Assembly (NCBI GenBank): GCA_913041095.1
Contig: CAJWIB010000204.1
Span: 1-5,303, forward strand
Direction: 5' to 3'
Origin: an uncultured Rhodospirillaceae bacterium
GTDB lineage: Bacteria > Pseudomonadota > Alphaproteobacteria > Rhodospirillales > UBA2165
Length of the DNA stretch: 5,303 nt
The position numbers and the translations under genes are program-made. The notes under the pieces are model-generated. The model had not been told where the DNA came from and did no database searches. It saw nothing but the letters and a program-made list of their open reading frames with translations. Below, one piece after another: positions 1-5,303 of this stretch; position 1 is the first letter of the stretch; the number at the start of each line of letters is the position of its first letter.

Positions 1-357
1 AAACTGCACATAAGATTCATCAATCGTGCCGCCGCTCATGGCGTCAGTTTCCAACTGAATAGTGACATCAACCTTAACACCATTATCGAGTTCTGTATTA
101 CCTTTGAAGTAAACTTCCGAATCAGTTTTGATATCGAATGCATCGTAATGCGTGCGGGCAGTGGCGTTGTTTGTTGATTCAAACTTACTTGCGTTGGAGG
201 ATACCCCGAACCGGGTATTGAAAAAGCCACCACTAGAGATCGACATTTTCACTAATTTTTTCTTCTTAGCTTTTTCAGCAGCAATAACGTCAGTGGCACC
301 AAAGGCCAGAACGCCAGCAGCTGCAAGAGCTGTCGTCATATAAAGAGCTTTCTTCAT
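1..357 (-). CDS. Outer-membrane porin, N-terminal 119 residues (3' end off window)
   Basis: This is the start of a general porin, a trimeric beta-barrel that lets small solutes cross the outer membrane. The ATG (complement of 355-357) has a good Shine-Dalgarno, AGGAG at complement 365-369, seven bases away. The frame is open to the window edge. Residues 1-26 form a signal peptide: MKK, then an Ala/Leu-rich core, with probable cleavage after V24-I25-A26. A Lys-rich stretch (residues 29-37) follows. The segment SISSGGFFNTRFGV (39-52) fits the first barrel strand of alphaproteobacterial porins. Later stretches such as DAFDIKTDSEVYFKGNTEL and VKVDVTIQLET show the alternating pattern of beta strands and the porin-like 'D..ltsEvyFkg..eLdNG' signature. 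Mature porins of this kind are about 300-400 residues, so roughly a third is visible. It is transcribed away from the rest of the window. The family call rests on motif memory; the exact porin subfamily is uncertain. Confidence 0.85.
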   Translation of the reverse strand, partial: MKKALYMTTALAAAGVLAFGATDVIAAEKAKKKKLVKMSISSGGFFNTRFGVSSNASKFESTNNATARTHYDAFDIKTDSEVYFKGNTELDNGVKVDVTIQLETDAMSGGTIDESYVQF

Positions 358-436
358 GTTACTTCTCCTAAATATCCCTCACCCTGCGGACAGACAATTG
401 CCCGAATAAAAAGGTCGAAGAATTTCATTCACCGTC

Positions 437-466
437 ATAAAGCCACGGGTTGGGTTGTGGGTCAAG
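437..466 (-). promoter_or_regulatory. Candidate promoter of the porin gene
   Basis: On the minus strand, CTTGAC (466-461) is a perfect match to the alphaproteobacterial -35 consensus. After an 18-base spacer comes CTTTAT (442-437), which matches 5 of 6 bases of the CTATAT-type -10 described for rhizobial housekeeping promoters. Transcription would begin near 430, leaving an untranslated leader of about 70 bases before the porin ATG. This is a sequence match only. Confidence 0.5.
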
Positions 467-522
467 TAAAGATGAGCTATTTTACCAGGATTTTTCAATA
501 TAGTGATATTTATACAACATAT

Positions 523-537
523 CTAAGCTATTAATAT
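523..537 (+). repeat. Direct repeat copy A (CTAAGCTATTAATAT)
   Basis: This 15-base stretch matches 621-635 at 14 of 15 positions, 98 bases apart centre to centre. The shorter core AGCTATT occurs a third time at 475-481, just upstream of the porin -35 box. It may be a binding site for a regulator of the divergent promoters; function is inferred from position only. Confidence 0.45.
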
Positions 538-567
538 ATATAGGTTTTTTTAATAAATTACCCAGTG

Positions 568-583
568 TGTGTTTTTTATCACA
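568..583. promoter_or_regulatory. CRP-like palindrome TGTGT-N6-TCACA
   Basis: The sequence TGTGTTTTTTATCACA matches 9 of 10 defined positions of the classic CRP site TGTGA-N6-TCACA. It lies between the divergent genes, with its centre roughly 105 bases upstream of the predicted rightward start and 145 upstream of the predicted porin start. CRP/FNR-family regulators are common in alphaproteobacteria, but which one, if any, binds here is unknown. The left half is part of a GT run, so chance is possible. Confidence 0.35.
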
Positions 584-592
584 GACTATTTC

Positions 593-618
593 CGGTTAAT
601 TTCGCCAAACTTGCTAAA
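593..618 (+). repeat. Two-block repeat, copy 1 (upstream of DUF3576 gene)
   Basis: CGGTTAATTTC (593-603), six bases, then CTTGCTAAA (610-618). The same two blocks, in the same order and orientation with a four-base gap, recur at 1364-1387 ahead of leuS. CTTGCT resembles a -35 box, and TATTAC at 633-638 could serve as its -10 (16-base spacer after TTGCTA), so the element may be a promoter with an upstream control site. Alternatively it is a regulator site. Confidence 0.45.
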
Positions 619-620
619 AC

Positions 621-635
621 CTAAGCTATTGATAT
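621..635 (+). repeat. Direct repeat copy B (CTAAGCTATTGATAT)
   Basis: Differs from copy A at one base (G for A at position 11). It lies directly after the two-block element and 11 bases upstream of the -35 box of the candidate rightward promoter. That is a usual position for an activator site, but no regulator can be named. Confidence 0.45.
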
Positions 636-646
636 TACAATGTTAA

Positions 647-674
647 TTGATACGGCTGTCGGCGTTAATAAAAT
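647..674 (+). promoter_or_regulatory. Candidate promoter of the DUF3576 lipoprotein gene
   Basis: TTGATA (647-652) matches 5 of 6 bases of the sigma-70 -35 consensus. After a 16-base spacer, TAAAAT (669-674) matches 5 of 6 bases of the -10. Transcription would start near 681, giving a leader of about 125 bases. A second -10-like hexamer, TATGAT, sits at 680-685, and an alternative start from the CTTGCT block at 610-615 is possible. The region is AT-rich, so chance matches are easy. Confidence 0.4.
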
Positions 675-806
675 CATGTTATGATATTCTCAGGCGATTG
701 AAATTACTGGGTTTTTTTACAAAATTGGAGTATAACACGCCAATCTAGCAGTCTTTACCATCAAAAAGTGCCCGTTTTAACGCGAACTAGCGGAAGAAAA
801 GCAAGT

Positions 807-1361
807 ATGATCAATAAGTTACAGTCTTTTATTAAGTGTGGGAGAACTCGAGCACCCATTTATCTCGCCCTTTCCATAATTTTTATACTCACTGCCTGTG
901 AAGGGGGGAAACCCTTGCCTGACGAAATGGAGGTTGATGGCAAGTTAGTTAATATGGATGAACGGGAAACTATTTGGGGCGACAGCGGTGGATTAACCTT
1001 AGGCGGTGACTCAAATTCTAATACTGGCGCCGGGCCCAGTATTGGTGTTAACGCTTTTTTGTGGCGGGCAACCTTGGATACGATGTCCGTTTGGCCGATT
1101 AACTCAGCCGACCCGTTCGGTGGCGTTGTTATAACGGATTGGTATGCGCCGCCGACGACGCCAAATGAGCGCTTTAAAATGAATATTTATATTTTGGACC
1201 GGGCGTTGCGCGCCGATGGCGTTCGTGTCTCCGTTTTCCGGCAGGTTAAAAACACGGTCGGTGATTGGCAGGATGCGATTGTGCAGCCGACCACCGCAAC
1301 CAAGCTGGAAAATGCCATTCTGATGCGCGCCCGGCAATTCCGCAATCGCACCAATCAATAA
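807..1361 (+). CDS. DUF3576 domain-containing lipoprotein
   Basis: A 184-residue predicted lipoprotein of unknown function, from a family I recognise as alphaproteobacterial and often placed just upstream of leuS. Residues 1-31 form a lipoprotein signal: basic residues (K4, K10, R13, R15), a hydrophobic stretch (about 18-28) and the lipobox L28-T29-A30-C31. C31 would be lipidated and become the mature N-terminus. The next residue is Glu, not the Asp that retains lipoproteins in the inner membrane of enterics, so outer-membrane sorting is plausible. Residues 32-78 are Gly/Asp/Ser-rich and probably flexible. The DUF3576 domain follows (about 79-180), with IGVNAFLWRATLDT (79-92), SADPFGGVVITDWY (100-113), PNERFKMNIYILDR (119-132) and LRADGVRVSVFRQ (134-146). 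I chose ATG 807 because GGAAG at 792-796 is a weak but usable ribosome site ten bases upstream and the signal peptide begins sensibly there. An upstream GTG at 768 would add 13 residues but has no Shine-Dalgarno. A terminator follows the gene. Confidence 0.88.
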   Translation: MINKLQSFIKCGRTRAPIYLALSIIFILTACEGGKPLPDEMEVDGKLVNMDERETIWGDSGGLTLGGDSNSNTGAGPSIGVNAFLWRATLDTMSVWPINSADPFGGVVITDWYAPPTTPNERFKMNIYILDRALRADGVRVSVFRQVKNTVGDWQDAIVQPTTATKLENAILMRARQFRNRTNQ

Positions 1362-1363
1362 CA

Positions 1364-1387
1364 CGGTTAATTTCTGAGCTTGCTAAA
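1364..1387 (+). repeat. Two-block repeat, copy 2 (upstream of leuS)
   Basis: CGGTTAATTTC (1364-1374), four bases, then CTTGCTAAA (1379-1387): 20 bases identical to the blocks at 593-618 apart from the shorter gap. It begins three bases after the stop codon of the lipoprotein gene and ends just before the terminator stem. If CTTGCT is a -35 box, TATGAA at 1404-1409 (18 bases after TTGCTA) is a weak -10, and a leuS transcript would begin around 1416. Confidence 0.45.
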
Positions 1388-1388
1388 T

Positions 1389-1425
1389 TGCGTCGCAAAT
1401 GTGTATGAAGCGGCGTATTTTTTTT
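1389..1425 (+). terminator. Probable intrinsic terminator between DUF3576 gene and leuS
   Basis: TGCGTCGC (1389-1396) can pair with GCGGCGTA (1410-1417) as an eight-base-pair stem with two G-U pairs and a 13-base loop, followed at once by eight T residues (1418-1425). This is the form of a Rho-independent terminator for the lipoprotein gene. The stem is modest and the loop large, so read-through into leuS, or use as an attenuator, is possible. Confidence 0.5.
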
Positions 1426-1447
1426 CTGTACCAAACTTTCATTCTCT

Positions 1448-1453
1448 GAGGAG
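1448..1453 (+). promoter_or_regulatory. leuS Shine-Dalgarno (GAGGAG), unusually far from its start
   Basis: GAGGAG is a strong ribosome site, but it ends 13 bases before the leuS ATG, longer than the usual 5-10. No closer in-frame start exists, because the leuS frame has a TAA at 1458-1460, and the protein begins at the normal LeuRS N-terminus. The long gap may lower initiation. Confidence 0.6.
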
Positions 1454-1466
1454 ACAGTAAGCTAGA

Positions 1467-4031
1467 ATGGCCCGCTACAATTTCAAAGAAGCGGAACCCC
1501 GCTGGCAAAAATTATGGCACGACAAGAAATGTTTTGAAGTTTCCGAAGCCGATGATTTGCCCAAATATTATGTCCTCGAAATGTTTCCCTATCCATCGGG
1601 CCGCATTCATATGGGCCATGTTCGAAATTATACCCTCGGTGATCTCGTCGCCCGGTACAAAAAAGCGCGCGGGTTCAATGTCTTACATCCAATGGGATGG
1701 GATGCTTTCGGGCTGCCAGCCGAAAATGCGGCGATCGCAAACAATGTTCCGCCAGCCGAATGGACCGAGCAAAATATAGCGACCATGCGGGGTCAGCTAA
1801 AATCGATGGGCCTGTCTTATGACTGGACCAGAGAAATTGCAACCTGCATGCCTGAATATTACGCCCATGAACAGAAAATGTTTTTGGATTTCATCAAGGC
1901 CGGATTAGCTTACCGCAAGGAATCTTGGGTTAATTGGGACCCGGAAGAAAATACCGTGCTGGCCAATGAACAGGTGATTGAAGGGCGGGGCTGGCGGTCC
2001 GGCGCGCTGGTTGAAAAAAAACAGCTGACCCAATGGTTTTTAAAAATCACCGAATATGCCGATGATCTGTTATCGGCGATTAACGAACTTGAGCGCTGGC
2101 CGGAACGGGTTCGCCTCATGCAGGAGAACTGGATTGGCCGCTCCGAGGGTATGCGGGTTAAGTTTCAGCTGACTGATCGGGATGATCATCTTGAAGTTTT
2201 CACCACCCGGGCCGATACACTTTACGGGGCTTCCTTTTGCGCCATCTCCGCTAATCATCCATTGGCCGAAAAACTGGGCAAGAAAGATCAGGCATTAGCT
2301 GACTTCATCGCTGAATGCAATCGCTTAGGAACCAGTGAGGCAGCAATCGAAACGGTTGAAAAACAAGGGCATGATATAGGTCTTACAGTCAACCACCCAT
2401 TTGTGGACGGGCAGACATTACCTGTTTACGTCGCTAATTTCGTACTTATGGAATATGGCACGGGGGCCATTTTCGGCTGCCCGGCCCATGATCAGCGAGA
2501 TTTGGATTTTGCCCGCAAATATGAATTGCCGGTTATCCCCGTCGTCGCTCCAGAGGGTGCCGACCCGAAGAGTTTTGAAATTAGCACAGAAGCTTTTCTC
2601 GACGAAGGTATTCACATCAATTCAGAGTTTTTGGATGGGTTATCCATTGCGGAAGCTAAGTCTGTCGTTGCCGACAAGCTCGAAAAACTAAAAGTCGGCA
2701 CCAGAGAAATTAATTATCGCCTGCGTGATTGGGGGGTTTCACGGCAGCGCTATTGGGGATGTCCGATCCCGATTATCGATTGTGAGGCCTGTGGCACCGT
2801 GCCGGTACCGGAAGACCAGCTGCCTGTCGAACTGCCGGAAGATATCAGCTTTGATAAACCCGGTAATCCCTTAGATTATCATCCCACCTGGAAACATGTT
2901 GATTGTCCGAGTTGTGGTAATACGGCGGTTCGAGAAACCGATACCTTTGATACCTTTTTTGAAAGCTCCTGGTATTTTGCGCGCTTCTGTTCGCCGCAAG
3001 CCAAAAATGGCCTTGATCGAGAAGCGGTCGATTACTGGTTACCTGTCGATCAATATATTGGCGGTATTGAACATGCGGTGTTGCATCTATTGTATTCCCG
3101 GTTTTTTACCCGGGCACTCCAGAAATGCGGTTATCTGAATGTCAAAGAACCGTTCGCCGGGTTGATGACCCAAGGTATGATCTGTCACGAAACCTATCAA
3201 GATTCTGACGACAACTGGTTGCTGCCGGATGAGGTTACAAAGTCCGCTAACGGAGAGCTCGTAAGTGTCGCTGGCATTAAGCCGGTCAAACTGGGCCGCT
3301 CTGAAAAAATGAGCAAATCTAAAAAGAATGTTGTTGATCCTGAAATTATAATTTCCGAATACGGTGCCGATACGGCTAGATTATTTATGCTATCAGATAG
3401 TCCGCCCGACCGGGATCTTGATTGGACCGAAGCTGGAATTGAAGGGGCGTGGCGTTATATCAACCGGCTTTGGCGGATGGTTTCAGAACCCAATGTGCCG
3501 ATTGGCGAACTTGGAGCGCCGATACCAGACGCCATGTCAGAAGACATCGAAAAGGTTAGACGTTCTATCCACCAGACTGTGCACGCTGTTAGTGCAGATT
3601 TGGATAAGTTTCATTTTAACAAAGCTGTTGCCCGCATCCGCGAACTGACTAATGCTCTCGATGGCATGAATCCTGAAAATTCTGGCGCGTCCTGGGTCTA
3701 TCGCGATGGTATAGAGACAGTGATTAAATTGGTTGGCCCCATCATGCCCCACATTGCTGAAGAAATGTGGCAGTCGCTTGGTCACAAAAATTATGTTATT
3801 GAAACAGCTTGGCCTGGTTATGATGAGACCTTACTGGTTGATGATACCATTACTATCGGTGTGCAAGTAAACGGAAAAATGCGAGGCACGGTGGAACTGC
3901 CGAAAGATTGCGATCAAGCGACCGCTGAGGCTATGGGGTTAGAACTTGATACGGTTGTAAAAGCCATTAACGGCAAAGTCGTGCGGAAAGTAATTTATGT
4001 GCCAAATCGGATATTGAATGTCATTGTCTAG
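1467..4031 (+). CDS. leuS: Leucyl-tRNA synthetase
   Basis: Cytoplasmic class Ia synthetase that joins leucine to tRNA-Leu using ATP and hydrolyses mischarged products. The 854 residues match the usual bacterial length (E. coli 860). The N-terminal MARYNFKEAEPRWQKLW is typical. The catalytic HIGH motif appears as HMGH (48-51) in PYPSGRIHMGHVRNY. The CP1 editing domain spans about 225-415, with TTRADT (246-251, T251 equivalent to the editing Thr252 of E. coli) and GTGAIFGCPAHDQRD (331-345). DWGVSRQRYWG (421-431) returns to the catalytic core. A four-cysteine zinc knuckle is intact (CEAC 439-442, CPSC 480-483). DQYIGGIEHAVLHL (528-541) and KMSKS (614-618) complete the active site. An anticodon-binding helical domain (about 655-790) and the C-terminal tRNA-binding domain (about 795-854, ITIGVQVNGKMRG to IVV-type ending) follow. 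All key motifs are present. The one oddity is Ala249 where the motif usually has Pro (TTRPDT). The stop codon lies inside lptE. Confidence 0.98.
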   Translation: MARYNFKEAEPRWQKLWHDKKCFEVSEADDLPKYYVLEMFPYPSGRIHMGHVRNYTLGDLVARYKKARGFNVLHPMGWDAFGLPAENAAIANNVPPAEWTEQNIATMRGQLKSMGLSYDWTREIATCMPEYYAHEQKMFLDFIKAGLAYRKESWVNWDPEENTVLANEQVIEGRGWRSGALVEKKQLTQWFLKITEYADDLLSAINELERWPERVRLMQENWIGRSEGMRVKFQLTDRDDHLEVFTTRADTLYGASFCAISANHPLAEKLGKKDQALADFIAECNRLGTSEAAIETVEKQGHDIGLTVNHPFVDGQTLPVYVANFVLMEYGTGAIFGCPAHDQRDLDFARKYELPVIPVVAPEGADPKSFEISTEAFLDEGIHINSEFLDGLSIAEAKSVVADKLEKLKVGTREINYRLRDWGVSRQRYWGCPIPIIDCEACGTVPVPEDQLPVELPEDISFDKPGNPLDYHPTWKHVDCPSCGNTAVRETDTFDTFFESSWYFARFCSPQAKNGLDREAVDYWLPVDQYIGGIEHAVLHLLYSRFFTRALQKCGYLNVKEPFAGLMTQGMICHETYQDSDDNWLLPDEVTKSANGELVSVAGIKPVKLGRSEKMSKSKKNVVDPEIIISEYGADTARLFMLSDSPPDRDLDWTEAGIEGAWRYINRLWRMVSEPNVPIGELGAPIPDAMSEDIEKVRRSIHQTVHAVSADLDKFHFNKAVARIRELTNALDGMNPENSGASWVYRDGIETVIKLVGPIMPHIAEEMWQSLGHKNYVIETAWPGYDETLLVDDTITIGVQVNGKMRGTVELPKDCDQATAEAMGLELDTVVKAINGKVVRKVIYVPNRILNVIV

Positions 4032-4548
4032 AAAAATTATGAGTCTCGTCACCCTGACTATATTGATCAGCCTGACCGGCTGTGGTTTCGAGCCAATTTA
4101 TAACGCTGGAACCAGTTCGGTATTTGAATCCGATATGCGGGAAATTGAGATTAGCCCGATTAAAAATCGTATTGGCCAGCAGCTGCGCAATGAACTTGAA
4201 CAACGTATTTTGCCAAAGGGTCGCGCCCGATTTAGCAAATATATTCTTAATGTTACTTTGTCTAAAAGCAAGCAGGGGCTAGCGGTTAAGAAATCAGAGA
4301 TTGCTACGCGGGCGAATTTACACTTCCGGGCCAGCTACCAAATTACCCGTAAGATTGACAGTGCAGTATTAACCTCCGGCAGCAGCCGTATAGTCACCAG
4401 TTATAATATTCTGACTAAACCTTTTGCTACGTTAATGGCGGAAAAGGATGCCATAAAACGCGCCACCCAAGAAATCAGTGCCGACATCACCACTAAAATC
4501 GCCACGTTCTTTAAGCTAAATCGAGATAAGCTAGCGGCAGTGAAGTGA
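4018..4548 (+). CDS. lptE: LPS-assembly lipoprotein LptE
   Basis: Outer-membrane lipoprotein that plugs the LptD barrel and helps insert lipopolysaccharide into the outer leaflet. The 176-residue product has a lipoprotein signal: S-R-K near the N-terminus, hydrophobic residues 10-18, and lipobox L19-T20-G21-C22. The mature protein opens CGFEPIY, the hallmark start of alphaproteobacterial LptE. Further family-like stretches are EIEISPIKNRIGQQLRNEL (42-60), EIATRANLHFRASYQITRK and SYNILTKPFATLMAEKDA, with an amphipathic C-terminal helix. This is the alternating strand/helix pattern of the LptE fold. ATG 4018 overlaps the end of leuS by 14 bases in another frame and has only a weak ribosome site, which suggests coupling to leuS translation. 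An internal ATG at 4039 would remove the positive residues of the signal, so I prefer 4018. No separate promoter is evident. LptE proteins diverge strongly in sequence, so context supports the call. Confidence 0.93.
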   Translation: MSLSRKIMSLVTLTILISLTGCGFEPIYNAGTSSVFESDMREIEISPIKNRIGQQLRNELEQRILPKGRARFSKYILNVTLSKSKQGLAVKKSEIATRANLHFRASYQITRKIDSAVLTSGSSRIVTSYNILTKPFATLMAEKDAIKRATQEISADITTKIATFFKLNRDKLAAVK

Positions 4549-5303
4549 AATTTAACGCGGGAAAAGTGGCTGCCTATCTGAAACATCCCGACCCCTCAAT
4601 TCGTGCCGTTCTCATTTATGGAACGGACCTTGGATTGGCTCATGAACGGGTTGCCTTGCTGGCAAAATCAATTGTTGAAGATTTATCCGACCCCTTTCGT
4701 GTTAGCAAATTAACCGGCAGCGAAATTAAATCCGAACCGGGCCGGTTGATTGACGAGGCTTCGGCTCAATCGCTGATCGGAGGCGAGCGCGTGGTGCTGG
4801 TGAGGCTCGGTGGTGAGGATATTTCGAAGCCGTTGCTGCAATTTCTCGATGAAAATATCCAAAGCTCGCTGGTCATTATGGAAGCCGGCGATCTCGCCCC
4901 GCGCTCACCGGTTCGCAAGCTTATCGAAAAAAGCGACAACGCAGCTACCATCGCTTGCTACTCAGATGACCCCTCAGCGCTCAGCTCACTGATTGATACG
5001 GTGATGCGGGAAAATCAGAAGTTGATTAATTCTGAGGCTAAGGATTATTTATTAACCAATCTCGGTTCCGACCGGATGGTTTCGCGGGGTGAATTGGAAA
5101 AACTGATAACCTATAGTGGTGGTCAAAAGGAAATTTTATTAGACGACGCCATCGCCACAATCGGCGACAACGGCGCGCTTTCGATTGATGAAATAATTTA
5201 TGCTGTAGCGGACGGCAATCGGGTGTCGCTTGAAAACAATTTGGCGCGGGCTTTTATGGAAGGAACCTCACCTATAACCGTTCTACGGGCAGCAATTCGT
5301 CAT
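4545..5303 (+). CDS. holA: DNA polymerase III delta subunit, N-terminal 253 residues (3' end off window)
   Basis: Delta is the clamp-loader subunit that opens the beta sliding clamp during replication. The gene starts at GTG 4545, whose GTGA overlaps the lptE stop by four bases. The frame has a TAA at 4527-4529 and no other ATG/GTG before this point. The frame stays open to the window end; about 340 residues are usual, so some 90 are missing. Visible features: VLIYGTDLG (22-30), the degenerate, non-ATP-binding P-loop region; DPFRVSKLTG (49-58); SLIGGERVVLVR (76-87), aligned with the beta-binding segment of E. coli delta (Leu73-Phe74), here Leu77-Ile78; EAGDLAPRSPVRKL (113-126), strongly typical of alphaproteobacterial HolA; and SRGELEKLITYSGG with the following DGN and LRAAIRH stretch of the second and third domains. 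Translation is probably coupled to lptE; no strong Shine-Dalgarno is seen. Confidence 0.95.
   Translation, partial: MKFNAGKVAAYLKHPDPSIRAVLIYGTDLGLAHERVALLAKSIVEDLSDPFRVSKLTGSEIKSEPGRLIDEASAQSLIGGERVVLVRLGGEDISKPLLQFLDENIQSSLVIMEAGDLAPRSPVRKLIEKSDNAATIACYSDDPSALSSLIDTVMRENQKLINSEAKDYLLTNLGSDRMVSRGELEKLITYSGGQKEILLDDAIATIGDNGALSIDEIIYAVADGNRVSLENNLARAFMEGTSPITVLRAAIRH

Larger units (their letters stand above)
358..806. other. AT-rich divergent intergenic control region
   Basis: About 450 bases lie between the porin start (leftward) and the lipoprotein start (rightward), with no convincing gene on either strand. The part from about 475 to 720 is clearly richer in A+T than the flanking genes and includes an alternating TA run (533-541) and T-runs at 544-551 and 711-717. 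The region holds two outward candidate promoters, a CRP-like palindrome, a 15-base direct repeat and one copy of a two-block element also found before leuS; each is listed separately. Neither T-run is preceded by a GC-rich hairpin, so I do not call terminators here. Confidence 0.8.

Noticed and set aside
152..343. Plus-strand open frame across the porin start
   Set aside because: It is antisense to the porin signal peptide and first strands, has no ribosome site, and its hydrophobic look is the complement of the Ala-rich signal sequence.
544..551. T-run as a terminator
   Set aside because: No GC-rich stem precedes it on either strand; it is part of the AT-rich promoter region. The same holds for the T-run at 711-717.
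768..806. GTG start at 768 extending the DUF3576 protein by 13 residues
   Set aside because: No Shine-Dalgarno precedes it, and the extension puts a long polar stretch before the lipoprotein signal; ATG 807 has a usable ribosome site and gives a normal signal peptide.
1389..1399. Short palindrome TTGCGTCGCAA as an operator
   Set aside because: The half-sites are separated by one base and overlap the better-explained terminator stem; no second copy was seen.
1910..2119. Minus-strand open frames within leuS, lptE and holA
   Set aside because: They lie opposite genes with strong family motifs, lack ribosome sites and encode no recognisable domains.
4039..4041. Internal ATG as the lptE start
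   Set aside because: It would leave the signal peptide without its positive residues; ATG 4018 keeps S-R-K before the hydrophobic core and gives the overlap with leuS expected of a coupled gene.

Overview
The window looks like ordinary chromosomal DNA from an alphaproteobacterium of moderate GC content. The evidence is the gene order DUF3576 lipoprotein - leuS - lptE - holA, which I recognise as characteristic of alphaproteobacteria, and a divergently placed porin resembling those of Rhodospirillales and related marine lineages. I cannot assign a genus from the sequence alone.

Layout: (1) Positions 1-357, minus strand, encode the first 119 residues of an exported outer-membrane porin; the rest lies off the left edge. 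(2) Positions 358-806 are an AT-rich divergent control region of about 450 bases. It holds a candidate porin promoter (minus strand), a candidate promoter for the rightward lipoprotein gene, a CRP-like palindrome, a 15-base near-perfect direct repeat, and a two-block element that recurs upstream of leuS. (3) Positions 807-1361 encode a DUF3576 lipoprotein of unknown function. (4) Positions 1362-1466 carry the second copy of the two-block element, a probable intrinsic terminator, and the leuS Shine-Dalgarno. (5) Positions 1467-5303 are a tightly packed operon: leuS (complete), lptE (complete, overlapping leuS by 14 bases) and holA (5' three-quarters, overlapping lptE by 4 bases).

The operon joins three unrelated essential functions: charging tRNA-Leu (LeuRS), final assembly of lipopolysaccharide at the outer membrane (LptE with LptD), and clamp loading in replication (delta subunit of DNA polymerase III). 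The overlapping starts suggest translational coupling. The porin and the two lipoproteins (DUF3576 protein, LptE) are all envelope proteins, so the left half and the lptE gene share an outer-membrane theme.

I found no mobile element, CRISPR array, tRNA, rRNA or clear novel multi-gene system. The less ordinary signals are regulatory: the repeat shared by the two upstream regions, the repeat and palindrome between the divergent genes, and a terminator with an overlapping 16-codon ORF just before leuS.
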